Shown here in pieces: positions 1-7,332 of a stretch of DNA of 20,944 nt (positions within the stretch are counted from its first letter, which is position 1; every line of letters starts with the position of its first letter). Source of the stretch: Eubacterium sp. (GTDB lineage Bacteria; Bacillota; Clostridia; Lachnospirales; Lachnospiraceae). A program made the translations under genes and the position numbers. The notes under the pieces were generated by a model that worked only from the letters and a program-made list of their open reading frames with translations, searched no databases and was not told the DNA's origin. The stretch lies in assembly GCA_024681495.1 (NCBI GenBank), contig JAILAS010000051.1, positions 1 through 20,944 of the forward strand, in the 5' to 3' direction.

Positions 1-1333
1 TGCAGTCCTCGATCCAGCACTCGCCGGCCTCCCGGGTGACACGCGCATGCACGCGGCTGACGCTCGGCTCGTCGACTACCACGTCGGAGTGGTCGGGGCT
101 TTTTCCTATGGTCACGATTTCCGACTCGAGCGCCAGCTCGCCGCCTCCGGTGGCGCCGTAGGGATAAAACTTCTGCCAGATTATGTCCTCGCACGGCATG
201 CAGACCGTCTCCATGGGCACCGCATCCTCTACCGGCTCCACGAATATCTCGCCCCGGTCATGCAGGGGGCGGCCGTCATCCGCTCCCATAATCGGCTCAT
301 CCATGCCCATAAACGCCTTATCCCTGCCCAAAAGCGGCCTGTCCATGCCCGAAAGCGGCTTGTCCATGCCCGAACCCGAAGCCCACTTCTTAAGCGTCCT
401 GGCCCTGCGCTTTTCCTCACGGCGCTCGAACCTGGTAATGCGATCCTCGTAACGCTTTTCGGCTCTCTTCTGCGCCGACTCTCTTATCCAGTCCAGCAGG
501 AATGCCGGGAGGGACTGGTGATATTGTACATCCCCCTCAAGTGAGAGCCTTAACCTGGCGTCCGATGCGCAGTTTTCCAGTGCCCTGCCGCCGTCCAAAG
601 CGCGGTTTTCCGGTGCCCTGCCGCCGTCCGAAGCACGGTTTTCCGGTGCCCTGCTGCCGTCCGAAGCACGGTTTTCCGGTGCCCTGCCGCTGTCCACGGA
701 CATAGCGGGATCCCCTGCGTCCGCGCCGGAAGGGTCCATTCCCGGATCTGCCACTGCCTCGCCGGACGAACCCGGAGCCGCCGGGCCCACTCCGCTCCAT
801 CTGCCCGAACTCAGGCACTCGCTGACCGAGAATCCATCCTTCAGCCCCTCTTTATATAGAGAGTACGCCATCTCCACCGCCCGGGGATCCTCGTGCTCCA
901 GGTGCGACAAAATGAACTCCATGAGCCCGCGAAATCCCTCATCCAAAGGCTCCTCCTTCCCGGGAACATAGGCGAACCTGCACTTGTTGTCCATGTAGGT
1001 CGTATAAATAAACTTAGGATCCATGCTCAGCCTGTCCGGATTTATCAGGTACCTGTCGCAATCGTCCACCACAGCCAGGAGCTGATTCAGAAGCCCCGTC
1101 AGCTCCTCGGAATTCATCCCAATCCTCTCGAAGCGCTTCTCCAGCGACTCCATGCCGCTTATCTTATACTGAACCTTCCACTCTCCCTCGAGATTGTACC
1201 TGTGGGTCTCCAGAAACCTCACCGGCTTGTTCCTCTCGATCATCTTTCTCTCATAGTCGAACGCCTCGTCCCCGCCCGCGCGGGTTATCGTCATGAAATT
1301 GCCGTTGGCATTCCTCGTATAAGACACTTCCAT
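1..1333 (-). CDS. DUF6382-FHA domain protein, 3' end cut by window edge
   Basis: The reading frame is open from an ATG at 1333 to the window edge (444 residues visible). An ATG two codons earlier (1339) lies too close to the GGAG ribosome site, which sits 7 bases from the 1333 ATG, so 1333 is preferred. About residues 1-160 resemble the DUF6382 domain that often precedes FHA domains in Clostridia. A low-complexity hydrophilic linker with two tandem repeat tracts follows. The last visible ~45 residues contain an FHA start: IVTIGKS, then SVSRVHARV, matching the G-[RK]-[ST] and S-R-x-H signature that binds phosphothreonine. No membrane segment is visible. It is the last visible gene of the Tad operon, 44 bases after a TadE-like gene. 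By analogy it may link Ser/Thr phosphorylation to pilus assembly; this is inference. The family call is from memory of sequence style. Confidence 0.8.
   Translation of the reverse strand, partial: MEVSYTRNANGNFMTITRAGGDEAFDYERKMIERNKPVRFLETHRYNLEGEWKVQYKISGMESLEKRFERIGMNSEELTGLLNQLLAVVDDCDRYLINPDRLSMDPKFIYTTYMDNKCRFAYVPGKEEPLDEGFRGLMEFILSHLEHEDPRAVEMAYSLYKEGLKDGFSVSECLSSGRWSGVGPAAPGSSGEAVADPGMDPSGADAGDPAMSVDSGRAPENRASDGSRAPENRASDGGRAPENRALDGGRALENCASDARLRLSLEGDVQYHQSLPAFLLDWIRESAQKRAEKRYEDRITRFERREEKRRARTLKKWASGSGMDKPLSGMDRPLLGRDKAFMGMDEPIMGADDGRPLHDRGEIFVEPVEDAVPMETVCMPCEDIIWQKFYPYGATGGGELALESEIVTIGKSPDHSDVVVDEPSVSRVHARVTREAGECWIEDC
285..368. repeat. Four tandem 21-bp coding repeats in FHA gene linker
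   Basis: Four 21-bp units (285-305, 306-326, 327-347, 348-368) encode a heptapeptide of the type SGMDKPL on the minus strand, with divergence increasing toward the FHA domain. The repeat is in frame and distinct from the 33-bp tract of the same gene. Confidence 0.8.
560..691. repeat. Four tandem 33-bp coding repeats in FHA gene linker
   Basis: Four head-to-tail units of exactly 33 bp (560-592, 593-625, 626-658, 659-691) differ by few substitutions. They preserve the frame and encode an 11-residue unit of the type GGRAPENRASD on the minus strand. The unit between the DUF6382 and FHA domains is likely a flexible spacer that can change copy number by slippage. Confidence 0.9.
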
Positions 1334-1358
1334 TTCCATTCTCCTTTTCTCAATTCCC

Positions 1359-1375
1359 GGCGGCCATCGGCCGCC
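1359..1375 (-). other. Intergenic hairpin between TadE-like and FHA genes
   Basis: A perfect 7-bp stem (GGCGGCC / GGCCGCC) with a 3-base loop lies just after the TadE-like stop codon. No T-run follows it on the minus strand, so it is not a standard terminator. It could be an mRNA processing or stability element, or moderate translation of the downstream FHA gene. Function is not demonstrated. Confidence 0.45.
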
Positions 1376-1377
1376 AA

Positions 1378-1950
1378 TCACTCTGAATCCACCAGTCTGT
1401 ACGCCCTTATGACCTCGGTATGCCTGTACACCGGCCGCGACACATCGGCACCCAGTTTTCCAAACGAGGGCCAGCCCAGGGCCCGAAACCAGTCACCCGC
1501 CGGAATCGTCGCCCTCCCCTCGCAAGAGGCCTTCACCATATACCTGCTCCCCGAATATGAATCCGGGGCGTAGACATCGCTCAGGTAAAACGCCTGGGAT
1601 ATTGCCGCTGAATAATCCACCGCCAGCCCCTCAGCGCCTTCGGCGCCGCTGTCCGGATCGGTCACATACGAGGCGTACTCCGCGACATCATCCATGTTCA
1701 TCCAGGCTATCCCCTCGTCGTAAAACCACAGGGCGATGCCGCAGAAGAACATGGTCACACCGAAAACAAGCGGGATGAGGACCGACGCCTCCACGGTGAA
1801 GGAGGCTCGCGACAACACCTCTGCGCACCGGGCCCCGGCCGCACCGTAAACCCCGTCCATGCCGGAAACGTGCTCCGCACTCGAATCCCTATCCGCCCGC
1901 CAGGCCTGCCACATACGCCAAAAGCAGAAACGGCACAAAAGCCACCTCAT
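1378..1950 (-). CDS. TadE-like pseudopilin (second copy)
   Basis: The 190-residue protein has the TadE/pseudopilin signature: ASFTVEASVLIP at about residues 49-60, running into one hydrophobic segment to about residue 77. A soluble, presumably extracytoplasmic domain follows. In TadE-like proteins the small-residue / E motif precedes a helix that packs into the pilus or its base. The chosen ATG at 1950 has a GGGAAG ribosome site but overlaps the upstream peptidase gene by 62 bases; an ATG at 1860 (codon 31) with a weaker site is the alternative and would give a shorter leader. The leader before the helix is Trp/Arg/Cys-rich, which is unusual and makes the start less certain. It is probably a minor pilin processed by one of the two A24 peptidases in this locus. 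Confidence 0.8.
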   Translation of the reverse strand: MRWLLCRFCFWRMWQAWRADRDSSAEHVSGMDGVYGAAGARCAEVLSRASFTVEASVLIPLVFGVTMFFCGIALWFYDEGIAWMNMDDVAEYASYVTDPDSGAEGAEGLAVDYSAAISQAFYLSDVYAPDSYSGSRYMVKASCEGRATIPAGDWFRALGWPSFGKLGADVSRPVYRHTEVIRAYRLVDSE

Positions 1951-2320
1951 ATTTTCTTCCCTTCTTTCTTATCACAATCATCCAAACGCAGTACAGCCCG
2001 CACAGCACCAGCCCTCCTGCAAATAGCGCCAGGTTTTCCCACGCACCCAGATAGAGCCCCGTCACACACAGGAGTATGCCGTCACCAGTCCCTATCCCGC
2101 CGCGGGTCAGAAACGACAATACTACCACCGCCCCGCCCAGCGCCGCGCCTATAATGGCATCCCCCGGCTCCACTCCCGGGAACCACACCGAATAAACGAC
2201 GCCGAATGCGGCGTACAAAGCCAGCAGCCACAGGCAGACCTTCTTGTTCCTATAATCCGTCTGCGCGCTAATCCCCAGCACGCTCAACACCATCAGCTCC
2301 CCCACAATACGAGTATCCAT
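1889..2320 (-). CDS. A24 prepilin peptidase (CpaA/TadV type), second copy
   Basis: This 143-residue, strongly hydrophobic protein carries both catalytic aspartate motifs of the A24 aspartic peptidases: TDYRNKKV (Asp22) and GIGTGDG (the GxGD motif, Asp80). It is short and lacks the N-methylating domain of PilD, as is typical of the TadV/CpaA group, which cleaves leader peptides of Flp pilins and TadE/F pseudopilins at the membrane. The ATG at 2320 is preceded by GGAGG at ideal spacing and lies 1 base after the upstream TadE stop, so an in-frame upstream extension can be dismissed. Its 3' end overlaps the next gene. A second A24 peptidase heads the Tad region at 9605-10126. Confidence 0.9.
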   Translation of the reverse strand: MDTRIVGELMVLSVLGISAQTDYRNKKVCLWLLALYAAFGVVYSVWFPGVEPGDAIIGAALGGAVVVLSFLTRGGIGTGDGILLCVTGLYLGAWENLALFAGGLVLCGLYCVWMIVIRKKGRKYEVAFVPFLLLAYVAGLAGG

Positions 2321-2321
2321 T

Positions 2322-3290
2322 TCATCCTCCGCACTTCGAGCACGCGTGCCTCCCACCGACCTCGCTTATCGGCACGCAATAGACGGTCCTCTTCAGGCCG
2401 GAACACGACACCGAGGAGTGATAGTTTTCGCCGTAGGTCGTGATGTAAACTTTCCCGCCGCTTATGCCCTTTCCGCAGATTGGGCACGGATAGTACCTGT
2501 GACCCGAGCTGTTCCTCAGAACCGACAGGCTTTCGTACGCCACGGTCTTTATCGACGGATTCAGATATGAGCACGCTCTGCTCCTGTGGTAGGCTTCGCC
2601 CTCCGGGGTGATGTAGACCATCTCCTCGCCTTCGCCCGCCGCGTTCTCAGTGGGATCGAAGCCCGTCCACTTTCTGGCGGTTACGCTTTCCCGAATGGTC
2701 ATGACACGTTCGCCGAAGAAGCTTACCGGAATGCGCACGATACACGCAGCGGATAGGTTTACATAATTCTCGCCGCTGTCGTCACTCGTACACACTATCC
2801 CGGCTCTCCCGCCGACAATAAGGTCCCCGAGGGCATCGTAATCCACCCCCGTCTGCATCAGCGCCCCGGCCGTAAGATCCAGCCCGAACGGCGACAGGTC
2901 GAACGCCTTATCATCGGTAATGTGCGCCGCCAAGGCCTCTCCGTCCGCAGCCACGTAAAGCGCGCTCCTGATCTGCTGCTGCAACAGCTCCACCCTGAAA
3001 AGCCAGATTACGCTCATCAGGACGAATATAAAAATCGGAAGCGCGAGAGCGGTCTCAACGGTCAGCGAACCCCTGCCGGAAGCCCTCCCCTCGTCGAATG
3101 CGGGGTGGGTAAAAGTGCTTTCCGGCTCATGAAAGACACCGTCGGAAACTCTACGTTCCCCTTTGCGGTGAGAGAGACTGTTTATAAGCTGACAACACAA
3201 AATTTCTTCCGGATGCCTATAAAGTAAGCTTGAAATAATTTGGGGAAATATTGATTCATATAATCGGAAAAAGATTTTACCGGAAAACAC
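2322..3290 (-). CDS. TadE-like protein with two C-terminal Cys/His modules
   Basis: A TadE-type motif (GSLTVETALALPIF, about residues 74-87) leads into a single hydrophobic helix ending near residue 99. An extracytoplasmic domain follows, then two similar C-terminal modules. Module 1 starts VYITPEGEAYH and has His235, Cys240, Cys269 and Cys272; module 2 starts VYITTYGENYH and has His291, Cys296, Cys317 and Cys320. The H-x4-C ... C-x2-C layout looks like a small metal-binding or disulfide fold. The start is a GTG at 3290 with a GGTGAG site, 21 bases after the upstream gene. This gives an unusual ~70-residue N-terminus encoded in AT-rich DNA; a TTG at 3200 with a GGAAG site is an alternative. 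It lies in the Tad operon between the DUF5702 gene and an A24 peptidase gene. Confidence 0.82.
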   Translation of the reverse strand: MFSGKIFFRLYESIFPQIISSLLYRHPEEILCCQLINSLSHRKGERRVSDGVFHEPESTFTHPAFDEGRASGRGSLTVETALALPIFIFVLMSVIWLFRVELLQQQIRSALYVAADGEALAAHITDDKAFDLSPFGLDLTAGALMQTGVDYDALGDLIVGGRAGIVCTSDDSGENYVNLSAACIVRIPVSFFGERVMTIRESVTARKWTGFDPTENAAGEGEEMVYITPEGEAYHRSRACSYLNPSIKTVAYESLSVLRNSSGHRYYPCPICGKGISGGKVYITTYGENYHSSVSCSGLKRTVYCVPISEVGGRHACSKCGG

Positions 3291-3311
3291 CTTTACTCAC
3301 CCCGCTTTCTA

Positions 3312-4790
3312 CTATTGATACTTAAAGTTACCACTCGCCGTAAAGAGATACTCTCCAAAGGAACCATCCACGGCCCCCAAAAGGTTCAGGAACATCGGTC
3401 CGCCCTCGTATTCGGCAGTCCATTCGAGAGCCGACACGCAATGATCCATCCTGACGTTCTCACAGTACTCCTCACAATTTACATTCAGCTCGATCAGGTC
3501 GAGACTTCGCATGGTCAGGCTCTTCACCGACCGTCCGTACAGCAACAGCTGCAGATACTGCTCGTAAGTGAGCCCCTTATCGTCCCCGCCTGAGGAAGAC
3601 GCCTGCCCGGTAACCGAGGTCTTCCACGTGGCAGCGGTCTTTATCGGCGCCACCTTGCCCCCGTCCATAAGAGTCCTTACGTCATTTATGCTCTCGACGA
3701 CCGACCAGGCCGCCAGAACCCCCAGCGTAACGGCTTCCACCAGGGTAGGAACAGCCAGGATTCCCGCTATCGCCAGCGCAATCACCCTGGCCTTCGAGAC
3801 CTTCTCCTTGTCCGTGCATATGTACGCGAAGTTCACCGCCTCCCTAATCGCCAGAAGGCTTTCGACCACGGCGGTCAGATTCTTAACGTCCGAATCCTTC
3901 CCTGCGAAGACATACTCCATCTCGTAGTCCAGCGCGCTGTCGTCGCCCTCACGGGCGAAGCAGGCGAACTTTTCTCCCAGATACGCCTGGAACACGATGC
4001 GGCCGGCAGCCCCGCCTTCCCGGTCTTCTTCCTCATAGGTCCCGGCGCACAGGCTCCTCGCGCTAACCACGTCATCCGCATCAATGGCCTTATCCGAAAT
4101 CGAGGCCTCGTCGGTGACCAACGACAAAATCCCTTTATTCAACAGCTCTCCGACCGTGTCCAAAACTCCCTTTTCCTCGTCGGTAACCTGCTCCACCGCC
4201 GCCTTCTCCTCCTCCGTGACCGAGCCGTCCTCCTCTTCCATCACGGTTCCTTCCTCACCCACGGATGAAACGGCCTCTCCCGCCTCTGTCAGCTTGTCCT
4301 CCATGTCGCCGCCGTCGGCGCTCTCCGCCAGATCGCCCGAGCCGTTTATCAGCTGCTTCAGCGCAGTAACCGCGAGGCTTCCCTCCATGTAACGGCACGC
4401 CATATTGTAATACGGGGCGCCCCCATCGTCGGTGGCCAGCTGGTAGCCCCCGGCGGTCACCCCGCAGGGAGTGAGGGCATAAAAGTCCACGCCCCCATCG
4501 TCCCTGCCGGCCGCCGAGTTTTCATACGCGAAATACTCCATCCTGGATACAAGCCTCGAAATATCGAAGTCCTCTCCCGCATACGCCCCATCCACCAGGA
4601 ACAGATCATACCTTTCCAGCAGCTCTCTCTGATATTCGCCAAACGCCGAATCCGCCGCGGACCTGGCCATCCTGTTGCAATCCAGGGCCAGCCCCCTGTA
4701 CCTCAGCCCCTCCAACATGGTGAAAATAAGCGACAGCGTTACCACCAGCGTCAGGCTCAGGTATACGGTCACGCTCGCCCGGCGGACCAT
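3312..4790 (-). CDS. DUF5702-like Tad-locus protein
   Basis: The protein has 492 residues from the ATG at 4790 (a GTG one codon earlier, at 4793, is possible; GGGAG is better spaced for the ATG). It begins with a short basic end and a TadE/TadG-like hydrophobic helix (about residues 7-25, starting SVTVYLSLTLVV). Then come a soluble region, a Glu/Asp-rich stretch (about 155-235), and a second hydrophobic region (about 340-370). The layout and the position next to Flp pilin match DUF5702 proteins of clostridial Tad loci, assigned here from memory. It may serve as a large, membrane-anchored TadG-like component of the pilus base. The start overlaps the pilin stop codon (TGATG), implying translational coupling. 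Confidence 0.78.
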   Translation of the reverse strand: MVRRASVTVYLSLTLVVTLSLIFTMLEGLRYRGLALDCNRMARSAADSAFGEYQRELLERYDLFLVDGAYAGEDFDISRLVSRMEYFAYENSAAGRDDGGVDFYALTPCGVTAGGYQLATDDGGAPYYNMACRYMEGSLAVTALKQLINGSGDLAESADGGDMEDKLTEAGEAVSSVGEEGTVMEEEDGSVTEEEKAAVEQVTDEEKGVLDTVGELLNKGILSLVTDEASISDKAIDADDVVSARSLCAGTYEEEDREGGAAGRIVFQAYLGEKFACFAREGDDSALDYEMEYVFAGKDSDVKNLTAVVESLLAIREAVNFAYICTDKEKVSKARVIALAIAGILAVPTLVEAVTLGVLAAWSVVESINDVRTLMDGGKVAPIKTAATWKTSVTGQASSSGGDDKGLTYEQYLQLLLYGRSVKSLTMRSLDLIELNVNCEEYCENVRMDHCVSALEWTAEYEGGPMFLNLLGAVDGSFGEYLFTASGNFKYQ

Positions 4791-5002
4791 CACACGCTCC
4801 CGGCGTCTTCGTTGATGGTCTTAAATATGCTGTCGACCAGGCTGGTGAGCTGATCCCTGAATATGATGACCAGCCCTATGAGGACAACCAGTATCAATAT
4901 CACCTCGACCACGCCTATGGCGTCCTCCCTTTTCACAAAGTCCATCAGGTCTTCCTTAAGTTTACATAACATACCAAAAATCTTCATCTCAAGCTCTTTC
5001 AT
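4790..5002 (-). CDS. Flp1-family type IVb pilin
   Basis: This 70-residue protein has a charged N-terminus (about 28 residues) and then EDAIGVVEVILILVVLIGLVIIF, the Flp pilin hallmark of a Gly/Glu-containing processing site followed by one hydrophobic helix. A short hydrophilic tail rich in Asp, Ser and Thr follows. It should be the major pilin subunit, inserted in the membrane, cleaved by an A24 peptidase and polymerised by the CpaF/TadB/TadC machine. The ATG has an AGGAGG site, the strongest in the operon, fitting a highly expressed subunit. Unlike classical Gram-negative loci, where flp is first, it lies after tadC, as is usual in Clostridia. Confidence 0.9.
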   Translation of the reverse strand: MKELEMKIFGMLCKLKEDLMDFVKREDAIGVVEVILILVVLIGLVIIFRDQLTSLVDSIFKTINEDAGSV

Positions 5003-5047
5003 AATTTCCCTCCTAAAATTTCACACACTCTCTTTTCATACATTCTC

Positions 5048-6490
5048 TCAGCCCACGCCCATATGAAAGGACATGAACCCCGGGAAGACTACAATCACGA
5101 TCACCACCATCATGAGAAGGACCATGGGTACAATGAGCCTGGTCGCCGCTTCCTCGGCCTTCTTTCGGGCCAGCGCCTTCCTCTCCTCGAAGGCCTCACT
5201 CTCCTCCGCCTCGAGCAGTTTCGTGAGTCCCGCCGTGCCCAACCGCAGGTTCTGGGTAATCAGCGTGGCCAGCTTCCTGTACTGCCTCAGCCCGCACCTG
5301 ATCCCGAAATCCTCATAAACATGGGACTCACTCTCTCCCTCTCTCATCCTGTACATTCCTACGGCCATTTCCTCGTAGGCATATCTTTTTCCAATCTTCC
5401 CGCCGGCCAACTTCTCCTCATACTCTAGGGCCGTCTTCTCCCAGGCGCCCCGTATCGTCATCCCCGCTCCGAGGAACAATGCGAGCTTATCCACAATCCC
5501 CGCATAATCCGCCAGAAGCTGCTCGTCTCTTTTCTTCTCCCTGTTTTTCAGCTCCTCGCGGGACCTCATTCCCAGAAGCACCGCGACTACAAGCCCAAAG
5601 GCCAGCACCTTAAGCGCCATGTGACTCCCAGGCGCGCTCCAGCTCACCTGCTGCCCGTCCACCTCGGTCGGCAACACGTATTCGTCCTGAGTCGACGTCT
5701 CTTCGTCCGCCCTCGAAAGCGCGTCGCTTAGCGCCCCGGCTCTGCGCTCCTCCTCTGTCAGCTCCGGCGGATACACCGTCACACCGAAGGAATGCTCCAC
5801 CTGCGACTCTTCGTAGGTCATCTTCGCCAGTAGTGTGACGGGAGACCCTTCGTCCACGACATTCTCAGAATTAATGCTGCCGTCGCTGCGTAATACACTG
5901 TAATCGCTGATATTCCACTCGATATCCACAAGACCGTCCGCCACACTGTTCACAAGTCTAAGCGGAGACCTCACCTCATCCGCAGCCGCATTGTCACCCA
6001 GGTACGTCGACTCCAGCTCCTGCAGCGCCCTTTCGAAGAGCGCGTCCTCCTCGCCCCCCTCCAAAACGACCTCGGCCACCGGCACCTCCACCTCCATGAC
6101 CTCGTCCATGAAGTAGGCGTTAAGGCTCGCCGTGTAGCTCCCCTCTCCCGCATTGTTACGAAGAAGGGTGTCTCCGGACGACAATACGGACACGCCGCTC
6201 TCATACACTCCCGCCGCAAGCGCCAAAACCGCAGCCGCCGTCAAAACCCTGAGAATCATGGCAACATCCCCTACCCTGCCGGTGCGAAGCTCGTTAGCCG
6301 CCCCGCCCCTCGGGCACAGCTTCCGCATAACGACCATGCTCTCCGACCCGTACCCGTCCTTCATATCGAGATACCTCGCCGCGGGCGGCAATCCGATCAG
6401 CCACTCAGCCATTCTCACGAATATCCCTTTTTTCTCCCGTTTCTTTTCCTCAGCTCTATTCCTAATCCTCCCTGTTTTTCCAGCTATCAT
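5048..6490 (-). CDS. tadC: TadC-like type II secretion F protein with extracytoplasmic Ig-like insert
   Basis: This is an inner-membrane platform protein for Tad pilus assembly. Its 480 residues comprise a basic cytoplasmic N-terminus, a first membrane helix at about 78-96, an extracytoplasmic region at about 97-290, a second helix at about 291-308, a cytoplasmic T2SSF domain (about 326-450, starting LADYAGIVDKLALFLGAGM), and a last helix at about 456-475. TadC proteins usually lack the ~190-residue insert. Part of the insert (about 172-240: WNISDYSVLRSDGSI ... VTLLAKMTY ... SFGVTVYP) resembles the atrophied bacterial Ig-like fold, and a partial second copy (YVLPTEVDGQQVSW) lies just before helix 2. 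The ATG at 6490 has a GAGGGG site; the gene starts 38 bases after tadB. Confidence 0.87.
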   Translation of the reverse strand: MIAGKTGRIRNRAEEKKREKKGIFVRMAEWLIGLPPAARYLDMKDGYGSESMVVMRKLCPRGGAANELRTGRVGDVAMILRVLTAAAVLALAAGVYESGVSVLSSGDTLLRNNAGEGSYTASLNAYFMDEVMEVEVPVAEVVLEGGEEDALFERALQELESTYLGDNAAADEVRSPLRLVNSVADGLVDIEWNISDYSVLRSDGSINSENVVDEGSPVTLLAKMTYEESQVEHSFGVTVYPPELTEEERRAGALSDALSRADEETSTQDEYVLPTEVDGQQVSWSAPGSHMALKVLAFGLVVAVLLGMRSREELKNREKKRDEQLLADYAGIVDKLALFLGAGMTIRGAWEKTALEYEEKLAGGKIGKRYAYEEMAVGMYRMREGESESHVYEDFGIRCGLRQYRKLATLITQNLRLGTAGLTKLLEAEESEAFEERKALARKKAEEAATRLIVPMVLLMMVVIVIVVFPGFMSFHMGVG

Positions 6491-6528
6491 TCATACGCCC
6501 CTCATCTTTCTCTCTAACCCCAAGACTC

Positions 6529-7332
6529 TCATACCTCGATTTCCACGATTCTCCCGGACGCCTCATACGCACCCAGGTACACCGCCAGGCAGACGCTCAT
6601 AATCACCACCCCGGTGAGATTCCCGTACAGTGCGTCCATGTACCCCGGCGACGATATCCTCATGTACACCAGTATCCCGACGGGAATGAGATTCATTATC
6701 AGCTGCTCGAACCTCTTGCCGGACGTCAACGTCCTGATTTCCCGCTCCACCTCCATCTTCTCGGATATCCTCTCGATGGTCCCGGTTACGATGGCGTTGA
6801 AGTTTCCACCCGTCCGCTTCGCCAATGCGAACACCTGGCAGAAATCCTGAGCCGCAGGCATTCCGAGCCTGTCGGAAAACGTCTGAAGCGCCTTCTCGAA
6901 CGGCTGGTTCATATCCAGCGCGGCACACATCCTGTCCATCTCTGCCACCACCGGCGATGTGGGCGGATACAGGGCCGTTATCTCCCTGCGCGCAGCCCGC
7001 CATGCATTTTCCGGCGATATTCCCGCGCTCATATGCGACCTGACCAGCAGCAGAGTCTCCCTGAATGCGTCCGTAGCCTCGGCCATCCTCCTCTTTCCCA
7101 GAGCCCTGCGCCGTTTTTTCACGTAGTATGCAATCCCGGGCAAAAGCGCCAGTGCCGCCGGAAGGCATCCGTAAAACAGCTCCGCCACCGCCAGAACGAC
7201 CAACGCTCCCTCGGCGGCGAAGACCGCCCTCTGCCCGGCCGATATGTCCTCGTATCCCGGCGGTCCCTTCTCAAAACCCCCCGATTTTTTCGGTATTCTT
7301 AAGGTCACCAATCCTCTCCCAACACTCTTCAT
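6529..7332 (-). CDS. tadB: TadB-like type II secretion F protein
   Basis: The 267-residue protein is the second platform component. It has a hydrophobic stretch at about residues 38-70, a cytoplasmic T2SSF domain (about 83-210) containing MSAGISPENAW and FALAKRTGGNF, which match the GxG-type core of the family, and two C-terminal membrane helices. It should pair with TadC and transmit CpaF ATPase motion to pilin extraction. The ATG at 7332 gives a 62-base overlap with cpaF and is preceded by AGGAG nine bases away; a GTG at 7308 with GAGAGG is an alternative. A longer in-frame extension upstream lies inside cpaF and is not coding. Confidence 0.9.
   Translation of the reverse strand: MKSVGRGLVTLRIPKKSGGFEKGPPGYEDISAGQRAVFAAEGALVVLAVAELFYGCLPAALALLPGIAYYVKKRRRALGKRRMAEATDAFRETLLLVRSHMSAGISPENAWRAARREITALYPPTSPVVAEMDRMCAALDMNQPFEKALQTFSDRLGMPAAQDFCQVFALAKRTGGNFNAIVTGTIERISEKMEVEREIRTLTSGKRFEQLIMNLIPVGILVYMRISSPGYMDALYGNLTGVVIMSVCLAVYLGAYEASGRIVEIEV

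Noticed and set aside
560..691. CRISPR array
   Set aside because: Repeats are directly adjacent with no unique spacers and are in-frame coding units.
1359..1375. Terminator after the second TadE-like gene
   Set aside because: Strong stem but no T-run on either strand, so termination is not supported.
893..1573. Plus-strand frame of 226 codons
   Set aside because: It crosses the intergenic hairpin and lies opposite the FHA and TadE-like genes; no recognisable domain.
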